Of a DNA stretch of 64,000 nucleotides, positions 19,164-28,162 are shown one piece after another. The notes under the pieces are model-generated. The model saw only the letters and a program-made list of their open reading frames with translations. It did not search any database and was not told the origin of the DNA. Each line of letters starts with the position of its first letter. Position 1 is the first letter of the stretch. Where the stretch lies: positions 1,302,001 through 1,366,000 of the forward strand of contig NZ_FNZB01000001.1 of assembly GCF_900109205.1 (NCBI RefSeq). Reading direction: 5' to 3'. The DNA is from Sphingomonas sp. OV641. GTDB taxonomy: Bacteria > Pseudomonadota > Alphaproteobacteria > Sphingomonadales > Sphingomonadaceae. The position numbers and the translations under genes were made by a program.

Positions 19164-19540
19164 GGCTCGCGTCTATCGGCGGCTTCGCACACTGGCAACG
19201 GCGCTGTTGCGAAATAATCACAGAGCAGCAGCAATCGGTTTAGCTGGCGTTCATTTTCATGGACGACCCATCCGGAACGACCTAGCAATTACCGTACTGG
19301 CACACAGGCAAAGGCCGTGGTTCGGGGACGCTTCCAGCTCCGCTTCATAAATGAGGCGCGCGGGCGGAAGCACAAGGGGGCTGACGAGCAATCGTCACGC
19401 AGGCGCCCGGGTCGGAAACGATCCGGGCGTTTGCTTATCCTAAATCAAGAATCCGCTTCGATACAGCAATTTGCGCCCAAATAATGCGGCCAAAGTCGCT
19501 CGGCGTCGTTGTCTCAAGCATCGACAACTGGGCACCTTCC
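19164..19540. other. intergenic region, 377 nt, less GC-rich than the genes around it
   Basis: No convincing ORF. It separates the lol operon from the isochorismatase-like gene and is divergent on both sides, so it must hold two promoters. The only clear structure is the tandem hairpin at 19382-19429. The AT-richer segment 19440-19500 just before the hydrolase gene is the likely promoter area. Confidence 0.6.
19382..19429 (+). ncRNA. tandem GNRA-loop hairpins (sRNA 3' end or terminator)
   Basis: Two consecutive stems with GNRA tetraloops: TGACGA-GCAA-TCGTCA (19382-19397), then the 11-bp stem CGCCCGGGTCG-GAAA-CGATCCGGGCG with one G-U pair (19404-19429), followed by TTTGCTT. The second hairpin plus T-rich tail resembles an intrinsic terminator on the plus strand, yet no gene ends upstream on that strand. 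A small RNA transcribed from about 19260-19430 is the simplest reading. Confidence 0.5.
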
Positions 19541-20128
19541 ATGAACGGCAAAGCGGCGATTCTCGTCATTGATCTGCTCAACACCTTTGATTTCTCGGGC
19601 GGCGAGAAATTGAAAAAGGCTGTGGCTGAGATGGTGGAACCGTTTCAGTCTCTTCGCGCGCAAGCGCGCGCAGCCGACGTGCCGGTCATTTTCGTCAACG
19701 ACAATTATGGCCGCTGGCATGACGAGCCGAGCGAACTCATCGCCTTTGCGCGCGGGCAGAAAGGCGGGGAGCTGATCGACCAGGTTCGCCCGCAACCCAG
19801 CGACTATTTCGTCATCAAGCCCGAATCTTCCGGCTTCTACGCCACTACCCTGCCCGCCCTCCTGCCGCGGCTCGGCGTGTCCCGATTGGTCCTGACGGGT
19901 ATCGCTGCGGATATCTGCGTCCTCTTCACCGCGGCGGACGCGCACATGCGGGAATATGATCTGTGGGTGCCGCGGGATCTTGTCGCCTCCCAGCATGAGG
20001 AGCGCGCACAATGGGCGCTCGAGATGATGGAAAACGGCATGAGCGCCGATGTTCGGCCCACCAGCGAGCTCGCCCTGGCCGATTGGCTGGCCAGCGAACC
20101 CAAGGTCTACACGGGCCGCGGCAGCTGA
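19541..20128 (+). CDS. isochorismatase family cysteine hydrolase
   Basis: 195 residues from ATG 19541. The catalytic triad pattern of this family is visible: Asp in AILVIDLLNTFDF, Lys in YFVIKPESSGFYAT, and Cys in GIAADICVLFTAADA. Family members hydrolyse isochorismate, nicotinamide or related amides; the substrate is not evident. ATG 19484 would add 19 residues without family similarity. Upstream spacing is large, so it is transcribed on its own, possibly with the following transporter gene (39 nt away). Confidence 0.88.
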   Translation: MNGKAAILVIDLLNTFDFSGGEKLKKAVAEMVEPFQSLRAQARAADVPVIFVNDNYGRWHDEPSELIAFARGQKGGELIDQVRPQPSDYFVIKPESSGFYATTLPALLPRLGVSRLVLTGIAADICVLFTAADAHMREYDLWVPRDLVASQHEERAQWALEMMENGMSADVRPTSELALADWLASEPKVYTGRGS

Positions 20129-20167
20129 GCCGCTGCAACGTCGCGTCGCTTGCCACGTTCATGGTCC

Positions 20168-21262
20168 ATGAACCGGCTTTCCCCTGATCAAGACGACGCC
20201 CGATACATTCGCCGGTTGTTCCTGACATTGGGCGTCATCGCGCTGGCCGCGACGCTGTATTTCACGGGCGACCTGCTGATCCTCGCCTTTGGTTCGATCC
20301 TGGGTGCCATTGTCATTCACGCGCTGGCGGAGATCTTCGAGGATCGTTTGCGCCTGTCTCCCAAGCCTGCGCTCGGCGCCGGGATCTTCACCGTCCTTGC
20401 CCTCATCATCTTTCTCGGCTGGCTGTTCGGCGTCGAGTTCCGCACGCAGGTCAATGTTCTCGTCACTCGCCTGCCCGGCATTCTGGCGGAAATCGGCGCG
20501 CAGCTTTCGACATCGCCGGTCGGGGCGAAGGTGGTGGACGCGGTCCGATCGGCCTTCGCCGGCAGCCGTGTCGCACAGGATATCGGCGGCCTTGCCGAAG
20601 GGGCAGGACAGTTCGTCCTCAACGCCCTTCTCGTTCTCGTCGGCGCGATCTTCTTTGCCGTCGATCCGAAGGTGTATGAACGTGGCTTCCTGCTGCTCAT
20701 GCCGCCGTCCAAGCGTGCGGTGCTGGAGGATGCTTTGCTGGACACGGCATCCACGCTCCGTCTCTGGCTGCGCGCGCAGCTCATCCAGATGACCAGCATG
20801 GGCGTGCTCGTCGGTCTGGGGCTCTGGCTGGTCGGCGTCCCGTCCGCGCCGGCACTTGGCCTGCTCACCGGCCTCAGCGAGTTCATCCCCTATGTCGGCC
20901 CGCTCGCCGCGATGGTCCCGGCGCTGGGTCTCGCCGCCACCCAGTCGCTTCATCATGTCCTGCTGACCGTTGCAGTGTTTGCCGTTGTTCGCGTCGTTCA
21001 GACCAATTTCATCACGCCATTCGTCACCAGCCGGGTTGTTGCCATCCCGCCCGCCGTCACGCTCTTCGCCATTCTGGCAATTGGCGCCGTGTTCGGGCTG
21101 TTCGGCCTGTTCTTCTCGGCAGCAATATTGGTCGTGATCTATACGCTGATCCGCAGCCTGTATCTTCGGGATACGCTTGGCGAAGACATTCCCCGCACCC
21201 GTCACCGTACCTTGTTCGATGCTGCCGGTTCTCCGCGGGACTTGCCCGGAACCATGGATTAA
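20168..21262 (+). CDS. AI-2E family transporter (PerM-like)
   Basis: 364 residues from ATG 20168. Membrane helices cluster at both ends, with the central soluble segment and the signature GLLTGLSEFIPYVGPLAAMVPA that defines the AI-2E/PerM exporter family. Despite the family name, proteins in this group also export sodium or unknown solutes, so the substrate is open. TTG 20150 is a possible but less likely start. The C-terminal tail after residue 330 is hydrophilic and probably cytoplasmic. Confidence 0.9.
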   Translation: MNRLSPDQDDARYIRRLFLTLGVIALAATLYFTGDLLILAFGSILGAIVIHALAEIFEDRLRLSPKPALGAGIFTVLALIIFLGWLFGVEFRTQVNVLVTRLPGILAEIGAQLSTSPVGAKVVDAVRSAFAGSRVAQDIGGLAEGAGQFVLNALLVLVGAIFFAVDPKVYERGFLLLMPPSKRAVLEDALLDTASTLRLWLRAQLIQMTSMGVLVGLGLWLVGVPSAPALGLLTGLSEFIPYVGPLAAMVPALGLAATQSLHHVLLTVAVFAVVRVVQTNFITPFVTSRVVAIPPAVTLFAILAIGAVFGLFGLFFSAAILVVIYTLIRSLYLRDTLGEDIPRTRHRTLFDAAGSPRDLPGTMD

Positions 21263-21294
21263 GCGTCTGTTTACCTTTTACGTTCACTTGTGTT

Positions 21295-21302
21295 TTGGTT
21301 AA
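21295..21302 (-). promoter_or_regulatory. candidate CtrA half-site upstream of ctrA
   Basis: TTAACCAA on the minus strand matches the CtrA half-site TTAACCAT at 7 of 8 positions and lies 58 nt before the ctrA start. CtrA autoregulates in Caulobacter, so such a site is plausible here. Only one half-site is seen. Confidence 0.35.
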
Positions 21303-21359
21303 TGGATCGGTTGGGGCGTGACGGGGTGCCGCGCATGCTCGCAAACGGGAGAATGACGG

Positions 21360-22058
21360 ATGCGCGTGCTGCTGATCGAGGACGAGCCAACGACCGCAAA
21401 GGCCATCGAGCTGATGCTCTCTGCCGAGGGCTTCAATGTCTATTCGACGGATCTGGGCGAAGAGGGTTTGGACCTCGGCAAGCTCTACGACTACGATATC
21501 ATTCTTCTCGATCTCAACCTGCCGGACATGCACGGCTATGAGGTGCTGAAGAAACTGCGCGTGGCGCGGGTTTCCACGCCAGTGCTGATCCTGTCGGGCG
21601 TGAACGAGATGGAGTCGAAGGTCCGCTCCTTCGGCTTCGGCGCGGACGATTACGTCACCAAGCCGTTCCATCGTGAAGAGCTGATCGCCCGCATCCAGGC
21701 GGTGGTCCGCCGGTCGAAGGGCCATTCGCAGTCGGTGATCCGCACCGGCAAGCTGTCGGTCAACCTTGATGCCAAGACGGTGGAGGTGGACGGCGCGCGC
21801 GTTCACCTGACCGGCAAGGAATATGCGATGCTGGAGCTGCTTTCGCTTCGCAAGGGCACCACGCTTACCAAGGAAATGTTCCTGAATCACCTTTACGGTG
21901 GCATGGACGAGCCTGAACTGAAGATCATCGACGTCTTCATCTGCAAGCTGCGCAAGAAACTCAGCATGGCTTGCGAGGGCGAGAATTATATCGAGACCGT
22001 CTGGGGCCGCGGCTATGTTCTGCGTGAGCCCGATGAGGTTCCGGCAAAGGTCGCCTGA
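21360..22058 (+). CDS. ctrA: cell-cycle response regulator CtrA
   Basis: 232 residues. The receiver domain has the acidic pocket LLIEDEP, the phospho-acceptor Asp51 in [13 protein letters not shown] and Lys in [14 protein letters not shown]. The OmpR-type winged helix follows ([32 protein letters not shown] shown by its positions 148-180). The sequence [16 protein letters not shown] and the DNA-binding wing are those of alphaproteobacterial CtrA, the master regulator of the cell cycle and, in sphingomonads, mainly of motility and chemotaxis. Transcribed alone, with a terminator-like hairpin after the stop. Confidence 0.97.
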   Translation: MRVLLIEDEPTTAKAIELMLSAEGFNVYSTDLGEEGLDLGKLYDYDIILLDLNLPDMHGYEVLKKLRVARVSTPVLILSGVNEMESKVRSFGFGADDYVTKPFHREELIARIQAVVRRSKGHSQSVIRTGKLSVNLDAKTVEVDGARVHLTGKEYAMLELLSLRKGTTLTKEMFLNHLYGGMDEPELKIIDVFICKLRKKLSMACEGENYIETVWGRGYVLREPDEVPAKVA

Positions 22059-22081
22059 TCCTGCTCTGATCTACCGAGCAC

Positions 22082-22112
22082 GGCCGCGGATGTCGGGGGG
22101 CTTTCCGCGGCC
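22082..22112 (+). terminator. hairpin after ctrA
   Basis: Perfect 9-bp stem GGCCGCGGA (22082-22090) and TCCGCGGCC (22104-22112) with a 13-nt loop, followed by TCTTACCT. Located 24 nt after the ctrA stop. The short T-run is weak, so termination efficiency is uncertain. Confidence 0.6.
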
Positions 22113-22258
22113 TCTTACCTGAACCCGTGTCGCACACCAGCGACGTGTTCCCGCCTTCACGCCCGTCTGACGCAGCGACGATTGTCGTGGCTGTGAACGG
22201 ACGGCCTGTGCAAGCGGCAGTCGAACTGCGCCCCCACCGAACTTCCATGGGGGACCAT

Positions 22259-22513
22259 ATGACGAAAATTGCTCTTCTGCTCGGCGCTGCCGTGTTCGCC
22301 CTGCCGGCCAGTCCGGTATCTGCCGCACCCGAGCCAACGCGGACCACAGTCGCGAGCCCGGGCTGCGACGAACAGCCCTGCGCCGTGCGCAAACCCGCAA
22401 CCTGCATCGTCGATGCCTCGCGCGGCGTCATCGCCAATTGCCAGCACTCGGCCGCCGCCATGGAGGAACTTGGCCGACGTCAGCTCGATCTGCTGATCGC
22501 CGATATGAACTAA
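22259..22513 (+). CDS. small exported protein, unrecognised
   Basis: 84 residues from ATG 22259, with a clear signal peptide (MTKIALLLGAAVFALPASPVSAA). The mature part of ~60 residues has four cysteines (GCDEQPCAVRK, TCIVDAS, ANCQHS), which could form two disulfides in the periplasm, and ends in a charged helix (MEELGRRQLDLLIADMN). GGGGGACC upstream can act as the ribosome binding site. I do not recognise a named family, though the size and C-terminal helix recall UrcA-type proteins. Only minor open frames cover the next 175 nt. Confidence 0.65.
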   Translation: MTKIALLLGAAVFALPASPVSAAPEPTRTTVASPGCDEQPCAVRKPATCIVDASRGVIANCQHSAAAMEELGRRQLDLLIADMN

Positions 22514-22688
22514 GCAGGCAGGCCAGCGTCTGGCGCCGATCCACGGTCGCTGGATCGTTCTCGGAGGAAGCGCGCCGTTTGCGCGACTACCCTCGTCACC
22601 TGCTGACGTGCTTCATCGAACCGCCTCCAGCAACAGGTCTGGCGAACGTACCGGCATCATAGAAGACCCGCGACGCGGGGACACCAGC

Positions 22689-23870
22689 TCACCGACGCGC
22701 GCGATGCTTCGCGACCAGTTGCTGCAGGTGCGCGCGCAGCCCCGCTGCATTGGCGCTCCAGGTGAAGCGCGTTGCAAGGCTGCGGGTCGCTTCCGGTGCC
22801 GGGGGATCCTGCAGCAGTTCGGCGATCGCTTCGGCGAAGGCCGCCGGCGTGCGCGGCACGACCCGCCCTGCCGCCGGGTCAGTCACCACCTCGCGCGCGC
22901 CGCCGGCTTCGGTAATCACGATCGGGGTGCCGCACGCCAGCGCTTCGACCCAGGCGTTGGCCAGTCCTTCCGATTCGGATGCCAGCGCCATCACGTCGGC
23001 AGCCGCCAGCAGCCGAGGCAGATCGGCATGGGGCACGGCGCCGAGCAGTCGCACGCGATCCCCGAGGCCGGCGCGATCGACCGCCGCGTCGATTGCGCCC
23101 CGCGCCGGGCCCTCCCCGGCGATCAACAGCGATACGCCGGGCAGTCGGGCCAACGCCTCGACGACGATCTCATGTCCCTTGCGGTCGATCAGGGCACCGA
23201 CGCAGATCACGAGCGGTCCCTTGATGCCAAACACGTCCTTTGCAGCGCTGCGGTCCAGGGGTTTGAAGCGGTCGAGATCGACGCCGGTATAATGAAGGCC
23301 GATCTTCTCCAAAGGCAGGCCGATCTTCGCCATATCCATGCGCATGGCGGCCGAAACCGCCAGAAGGCCGTCTGCCGCCAGGCCGGCCGCGCGGACCTGC
23401 GCCGCCGTTGCGGACTGCCGACCCCAGAAGTGGATGTCGGCGCCCCGGGCCTTGATGGACACCGGCACGTCATACCGCCGCCCCAGCGCCACGGCCGCCG
23501 GACCGTCCGGGAAGAAGAAGGACGCATCGATCACGTCAAAGGGAAATGTCTGACGCATATCGTCCAGCAGCGGGATCAGGGAGCGCTTCAGAGCGGATGC
23601 ATGAAACCTTCCGTAAGTGCCTGGCAGAACGGTAAAAGCGGGCCGACAAACCGGTAGCCCCTTCCACGTCTCGCTACCCGGAAGATCGGTCAGCTTTCGA
23701 TAGTGAGGCAGCATCCGCAAGGGCCAGGGCGGCAGCCCGACCGGCGCCACGACGCGCACCTCCACCCCAGGTTCTGCGGCCAGCCCAAGCGTCTGTTGCT
23801 CGACAAAGATGCCGAAATTGGGCCGGGTCGAATCCGGAAACAGGCTGGAAAGCGTCAGAACGCGAAGCAT
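22689..23870 (-). CDS. glycosyltransferase family 4 protein
   Basis: 393 residues, GT-B fold. N-terminal acceptor domain begins MLRVLTLSSLFPDSTRP; the C-terminal donor domain carries VGALIDRKGHEIVVEAL, IAGEGPARGAID and the EX7E-type segment ESEGLANAWVEALACGTPIV. It would transfer a sugar from a nucleotide donor to a glycan, polysaccharide or lipid. It stands alone, not in an exopolysaccharide cluster, so the product is unknown. Confidence 0.9.
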   Translation of the reverse strand: MLRVLTLSSLFPDSTRPNFGIFVEQQTLGLAAEPGVEVRVVAPVGLPPWPLRMLPHYRKLTDLPGSETWKGLPVCRPAFTVLPGTYGRFHASALKRSLIPLLDDMRQTFPFDVIDASFFFPDGPAAVALGRRYDVPVSIKARGADIHFWGRQSATAAQVRAAGLAADGLLAVSAAMRMDMAKIGLPLEKIGLHYTGVDLDRFKPLDRSAAKDVFGIKGPLVICVGALIDRKGHEIVVEALARLPGVSLLIAGEGPARGAIDAAVDRAGLGDRVRLLGAVPHADLPRLLAAADVMALASESEGLANAWVEALACGTPIVITEAGGAREVVTDPAAGRVVPRTPAAFAEAIAELLQDPPAPEATRSLATRFTWSANAAGLRAHLQQLVAKHRARR

Positions 23871-23969
23871 AACGCCCCTGTATCGCGCCGCCGGTTAAAA
23901 CGAGATGCTCGTCGCGAGACAAATTCCCGAACGATGGCATTCCGCCGAACCTGCTGCTAATCCATCCCA

Positions 23970-24920
23970 ATGGCGCACGCGCATCACGGCCACGGGCACC
24001 ATCACGGCCATAGCCACGATCATGGCCACCATCATCACCCTGCCCCGCCGGATCGCTGGGATCGCGCCTTCGCGATCGGCATTGGGCTTAACCTTGCCTA
24101 TGTGATCGCCGAGGCAAGCGCCGGCCTATGGACCGGCTCGGTCGCGCTGCTGGCCGACGCCGGCCACAATCTGTCGGATGTTCTGGGACTTGCCGTCGCC
24201 TGGGCCGGCGCGGCGCTGGCACGCACGCCGCCGTCGAAGCGCTTCACCTATGGATTGAAGGGATCCACCATCCTGGCAGCGCTGGCCAACGCCGTGCTGT
24301 TGCTGGTGGCGCTGGGCGCCATCGCGATTGAGGCCGCGCAGCGCTTTACCGAGCCGACCCCGGTGCCGGGACTGACCGTTTCTGCCGTCGCGGCCGTCGG
24401 TATCGTGATCAACGGCGTGACCGCCTGGCTGTTCGCCCGCGGCCGCGAGGGCGATGTGAACATTCGCGGCGCGTATCTCCACATGCTCGCCGACGCCGCA
24501 GTCTCGGCCGGCGTGGTGCTGGCGGGTCTCGGGATCTGGCTGACAGGCTTTGGCTGGATCGATCCGGTCGTGAGCCTCGTCGTTGCCGCGCTGATCTTCT
24601 GGCAGACCTGGGGATTGCTGCGCGAAACGGTGGAGATGAGCCTGGCGGCCGTGCCGCGCGCGATCAACTATGATCGGGTGCGCAATTCACTCGCGGCCCT
24701 GCCGGGGGTGGCCGCAGTACATGATCTTCACATCTGGCCGATGTCGACTACCGAGCCGGTGCTGACGGCTCATTTGCTGATGCCGGGCGGCCATCCCGGC
24801 GACGCCTTTCTGAACGACGTGCAGCACATGCTGCATCACGATTTCGGGATCGGGCATGCAACGCTCCAGGTGGAGACCGGAACCGGCAATTGCGTGCTGG
24901 AGCCAGCCACCGCGGTATAG
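23970..24920 (+). CDS. cation diffusion facilitator family metal exporter
   Basis: 316 residues. The N-terminus is a histidine-rich cytoplasmic tail (MAHAHHGHGHHHGHSHDHGHH begins it), then six membrane helices. The intramembrane metal site is seen as ADAGHNLSD (Asp63, His66, Asp70) and HMLADAAVS, matching Zn2+/Co2+/Cd2+ exporters of the CzcD/ZitB group. A C-terminal cytoplasmic domain (AAVHDLHIWPMSTTEPVLTAH) closes it. Protons exchange for metal. Confidence 0.94.
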   Translation: MAHAHHGHGHHHGHSHDHGHHHHPAPPDRWDRAFAIGIGLNLAYVIAEASAGLWTGSVALLADAGHNLSDVLGLAVAWAGAALARTPPSKRFTYGLKGSTILAALANAVLLLVALGAIAIEAAQRFTEPTPVPGLTVSAVAAVGIVINGVTAWLFARGREGDVNIRGAYLHMLADAAVSAGVVLAGLGIWLTGFGWIDPVVSLVVAALIFWQTWGLLRETVEMSLAAVPRAINYDRVRNSLAALPGVAAVHDLHIWPMSTTEPVLTAHLLMPGGHPGDAFLNDVQHMLHHDFGIGHATLQVETGTGNCVLEPATAV

Positions 24921-24972
24921 GGATGAGGCCCAGCCGGTAAGGCGTCGTGCCGGGTCAATTGCAGACCCAGCT

Positions 24973-25983
24973 TCAGTAGACCCGAGCCACCGCGAATTCG
25001 ACCGCCTCGATCATCGCGTCCTTGGCCGGTCCGTCGGCAAACGGCGCCACCGCATCAATCGCCCGCTGGCCGTAATGCCGGGCCCGGGCGATCGTATCGT
25101 CTACCGCGCGGCTGGAGCGCACCAGCTCCACGGCATGCGCGAAATCGGCATCGCTATCCCTGCGTCCCTCCACGGCGTCCTTCCAGAACTGCCGCTCTTC
25201 CGCATTGCCGCGCGCATAGGCCAGAATGACGGGCAGCGTCATCTTGCCCTCGCGGAAGTCATCCCCCGCATCCTTGCCCATGGTGCCCGCATCGGAGGTA
25301 TAATCGATCGCATCATCGACCAGCTGGAATGCGATACCGAGATTGCGACCATAGGCATCCAGCGCCGCTTCCTCGCTCTCCGGTCGATCGGCAACTACCG
25401 CAGCGATGCGGCAGGCGGCCGCGAACAGCGCCGCAGTCTTGGCGTTGATGATCTCGAGATAGCGATCCTCGCCCAGATCGACGCGACGCGCGGCAGTCAG
25501 CTGATTCACCTCACCCTCGGCAATGACGGCGCTGGCGTTCGACAGGATCCTGAGCGCGCTGAGGCTTCCTGATTCCACCATCAACTCGAATGAGCGGGAG
25601 AAGAGGAAGTCGCCCACCAGCACGCTGGCCGGATTGCCCCAAATGATGTTGGCGGTCCGCTTGCCGCGGCGCAGGTCAGACCCGTCGACCACATCGTCAT
25701 GGAGCAATGTAGCGGTGTGGATGAACTCCACCGCCGCGGCCAGGCCGTAATGGCGCGCGCCATCATAGTGCAGCAGCCTTGCGCTCGCCAGCGTGAGCAT
25801 CGGACGCATCCGCTTGCCACCGCTGGCGATCAGATGGCCGGCGAGTTCGGGAATCAAGGGGATCTGCGATTGCATGCGATCGACGATCGCAGCGTTGACC
25901 TGATTCATGTCGTCGGCGACGAGGTGAATCATCGGATCAAGCGAAGGCTGATGGCCGGCAAGGCGGTGGACGGTAGCGCTCAT
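24973..25983 (-). CDS. ispB: polyprenyl diphosphate synthase (octaprenyl/decaprenyl type)
   Basis: 336 residues. Both aspartate-rich motifs are present: LLHDDVVDGSDLRRG (first) and FQLVDDAIDYTSD (second), with GKRMRPMLTLASARLL before them. It builds the long isoprenoid side chain of ubiquinone (Q10 is usual in sphingomonads) from farnesyl-PP and IPP. The open frame starts at TTG 25989, but ATG 25983 is preferred. It is divergent from chorismate mutase with only 51 nt between. Confidence 0.92.
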   Translation of the reverse strand: MSATVHRLAGHQPSLDPMIHLVADDMNQVNAAIVDRMQSQIPLIPELAGHLIASGGKRMRPMLTLASARLLHYDGARHYGLAAAVEFIHTATLLHDDVVDGSDLRRGKRTANIIWGNPASVLVGDFLFSRSFELMVESGSLSALRILSNASAVIAEGEVNQLTAARRVDLGEDRYLEIINAKTAALFAAACRIAAVVADRPESEEAALDAYGRNLGIAFQLVDDAIDYTSDAGTMGKDAGDDFREGKMTLPVILAYARGNAEERQFWKDAVEGRRDSDADFAHAVELVRSSRAVDDTIARARHYGQRAIDAVAPFADGPAKDAMIEAVEFAVARVY

Positions 25984-26034
25984 CTCCAACTGCCTCTACG
26001 GACGCAGGCGCAAGGCCGCAATGGGAGGGCGCGA

Positions 26035-26313
26035 ATGGCGGACGAGGTGTTGAAGGGATATCGCAAGAGCATCGACAATATCGATGCGGCGCTGGTCTGC
26101 CTTCTTGCCGAGCGGTTCAAGGTCACCCAGGCCGTGGGGCGCTACAAGGCGGAAGCCGGCCTGCCGCCCGCCGATCCGGGCCGCGAGGACCAGCAGATCG
26201 CACGGCTTCGCGCGCTTGCGGAGGAAGCCGAGCTGGATCCGGAATTCAGCGAGAAATTCCTGCGCTTCATCATCGATGAAGTCATCCGGCACCATCAACA
26301 GCTTCAGGGCTGA
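26035..26313 (+). CDS. chorismate mutase (AroQ class)
   Basis: 92 residues forming the all-helical AroQ fold: LKGYRKSIDNIDAALVCLLAERFKVTQAVGRYKAE carries the active-site arginine and lysine pattern, followed by the second and third helices. It converts chorismate to prephenate for phenylalanine and tyrosine. GGGAGGGCGCGA directly precedes ATG 26035, a strong ribosome binding site. Free-standing, without a fused prephenate dehydratase domain. Confidence 0.9.
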   Translation: MADEVLKGYRKSIDNIDAALVCLLAERFKVTQAVGRYKAEAGLPPADPGREDQQIARLRALAEEAELDPEFSEKFLRFIIDEVIRHHQQLQG

Positions 26314-26352
26314 TCAGCCTCCCCCTCCTGCGGCGCAGAAGGGGGAGCATGA

Positions 26353-27144
26353 TCACTTGCCGGTGAACGCGGCCGGGCGCTTTTCAAGGAAGCTGGCCAT
26401 TCCTTCCCTGAAGTCCGCGCTCTGGAACAGCGGCAACAGCTGCAGATAGACGTGCTGCACATGGGTATCGAAGGTTTCCTCCATGCCCATGCGCATCAGC
26501 CGCTTGGCGCCCTGCACCGCCATGGGTGCGTTCGCCGCGATCTCCAGCGCCAGTTCGCGGGCGCGCGCAGCGACCTGGTCGGCCGGCACCACCTCGTTGA
26601 CGAGGCGCTCCTTGAGGCAGTCCTCCGCCGAAAGCGTACGGCCGGTAAAAACGATCTCCGCCGCCTTGGCCCAGCCGATCATGCGCGGCAGGAACCAGGT
26701 GCCACCCGATTCGGGCAGCACGCCACGCTTCACGAACGCCGCGGCAAGCTTCGCTTCCGACGCCATGACCCGGATGTCGCAGCCGAGCGCCAGGTCCATG
26801 CCATAGCCCGCCGCCGAACCGTTGAGGGCGGCGATCACCGGCTTGTCCAGCGCATGGAGCACCGTAGGCGGCGTGTTGCGCAGGTCGATCGTCGCGCCGA
26901 AGGTGGCCGACGAGGAGCCGATCCCCTCGCCCTTCTGAGCCGCATTGAGATCAAGCCCGGCGCAAAAGGCCCGCCCCGTTCCGGTGAGTACGATGACACG
27001 TACGTCGCGGTCCTCGCCGGCCTTCACCAGCAGGCGGGTTAGCTCGTCCAGCATGGGGCCGGAAATCGTGTTCATCCGCTCCGGGCGGTTCAGCGTCAGC
27101 GTCGCGACGCCTTCGGAAACCTCATAGGTTACGTCTTCGCTCAT
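26353..27144 (-). CDS. enoyl-CoA hydratase/isomerase family protein
   Basis: 263 residues, crotonase fold. The oxyanion-hole motifs are AFCAGLDLNAA and ALNGSAAGYGMDLALGCD; LPESGGTWFLPRMIGWAKA supplies the usual catalytic Glu position. ATG 27144 is chosen over the open frame at 27195 because AGGAAGA lies just upstream and MSEDVTYEVSEGVATLTLNRPERMN is the family start. It lies 13 nt after the nitronate monooxygenase gene; the two are probably cotranscribed. Confidence 0.92.
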   Translation of the reverse strand: MSEDVTYEVSEGVATLTLNRPERMNTISGPMLDELTRLLVKAGEDRDVRVIVLTGTGRAFCAGLDLNAAQKGEGIGSSSATFGATIDLRNTPPTVLHALDKPVIAALNGSAAGYGMDLALGCDIRVMASEAKLAAAFVKRGVLPESGGTWFLPRMIGWAKAAEIVFTGRTLSAEDCLKERLVNEVVPADQVAARARELALEIAANAPMAVQGAKRLMRMGMEETFDTHVQHVYLQLLPLFQSADFREGMASFLEKRPAAFTGK

Positions 27145-27157
27145 TCTTCCTCTCCCC

Positions 27158-28093
27158 TCACGCGGCCCGCGCCATGCGCGCCACCGTCGCCTCATATTCC
27201 GCCATTGTCTCGTCGAAGATCTGCGCTACGGGCTTCACGTCGCGGATGCGGCCCGCCACCTGTCCGGTCAGCGCGATGCCGGCTTCCAGATCGCCACCGA
27301 AATAGACCGCCTGGGTATCAGCGAACTCGCCAAAGATGTTGGGCGTGCCCTCCTTCTCGATGCGCGTCGTCCGGTCGGTGCGAAGCGCGCGGAGCGCCGG
27401 GCCCGGGCCGCTGCGGTTGAGGAACACGGTGTCGGTCGAATCCGCCTCGACGATCGCCGTCTTCCAGTTTTCGTGCACCGGGCTTTCGGCGGAGGAGAGG
27501 ATCCGCGTGCCCATCAGCACGCCCTCTGCACCGAGCGCGAAGGCGGCGGCCATCGTCCGCCCATCCATGATCCCGCCGGCGGCGACGACCGGCACGTCCA
27601 CTGCCTCGACCACCTGCGGCACCAGCACCATGGTGGAAACGTCCTTGGCGTTCTTGAACCCGCCGCCCTCGCCGCCCTCGACAATCAGCCCGTCGACGCC
27701 GGCCTCCACGGCGCGCAGGGCGCCGGCAAGGCTGGGAACGACATGGAAAACGGTGAGCCCTGCCGCCTTCAGCATGCCGGTATATTTCATCGGATCACCA
27801 GCAGAGGTGGTGACGAAGCGGATGCCCTGATCGATGACGAATTGGACGATGCCGGGATCGCGCACAAACGCCTGTGCGACATTCACGCCGAACGGCTTGT
27901 CGGTCAGCTCGCGCATTTTGAGGATCTCTTGGCGAACCGCCTCAAGATCGCCGGACGAGGTTTCGATGATTCCCATGCCGCCGGCGTTCGACACGGCCGA
28001 GGACAAGTGAGATCGGGCGATCCAGCCCATGGCGGCCTGGATGATCGGTTTCTCGATTCCGAGCATCTCGGTGACGCGCGTCTTCAGCGCCAT
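27158..28093 (-). CDS. nitronate monooxygenase (2-nitropropane dioxygenase-like)
   Basis: 311 residues, FMN-binding TIM barrel: PIIQAAMGWIARSHLSSAVSNAGGMGII, DGLIVEGGEGGG and VVAAGGIMDGRTMAAAFALGAEGVLMGTRI (seen in order at about residues 17-43, 140-152, 170-199). The family oxidises nitronates but many members paired with acyl-CoA genes act on unknown substrates. Located directly upstream of enoyl-CoA hydratase. Confidence 0.92.
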   Translation of the reverse strand: MALKTRVTEMLGIEKPIIQAAMGWIARSHLSSAVSNAGGMGIIETSSGDLEAVRQEILKMRELTDKPFGVNVAQAFVRDPGIVQFVIDQGIRFVTTSAGDPMKYTGMLKAAGLTVFHVVPSLAGALRAVEAGVDGLIVEGGEGGGFKNAKDVSTMVLVPQVVEAVDVPVVAAGGIMDGRTMAAAFALGAEGVLMGTRILSSAESPVHENWKTAIVEADSTDTVFLNRSGPGPALRALRTDRTTRIEKEGTPNIFGEFADTQAVYFGGDLEAGIALTGQVAGRIRDVKPVAQIFDETMAEYEATVARMARAA

Positions 28094-28162
28094 TTCGCTC
28101 TCCCGCTTCTTATCGATTCGAAGATCGGGTTCGCACGAGCGGCGCCTAGGCGCCAGCCCCTT

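Noticed and set aside
19273..19295. EcfG-type general stress promoter (GGAAC...CGTA)
   Set aside because: The spacer is 14 nt and the -10 lacks CGTT; the consensus needs 16-17 nt.
22127..22258. Upstream GTG start for the small exported protein
   Set aside because: The extra 44 residues would hide the signal peptide that begins at ATG 22259.
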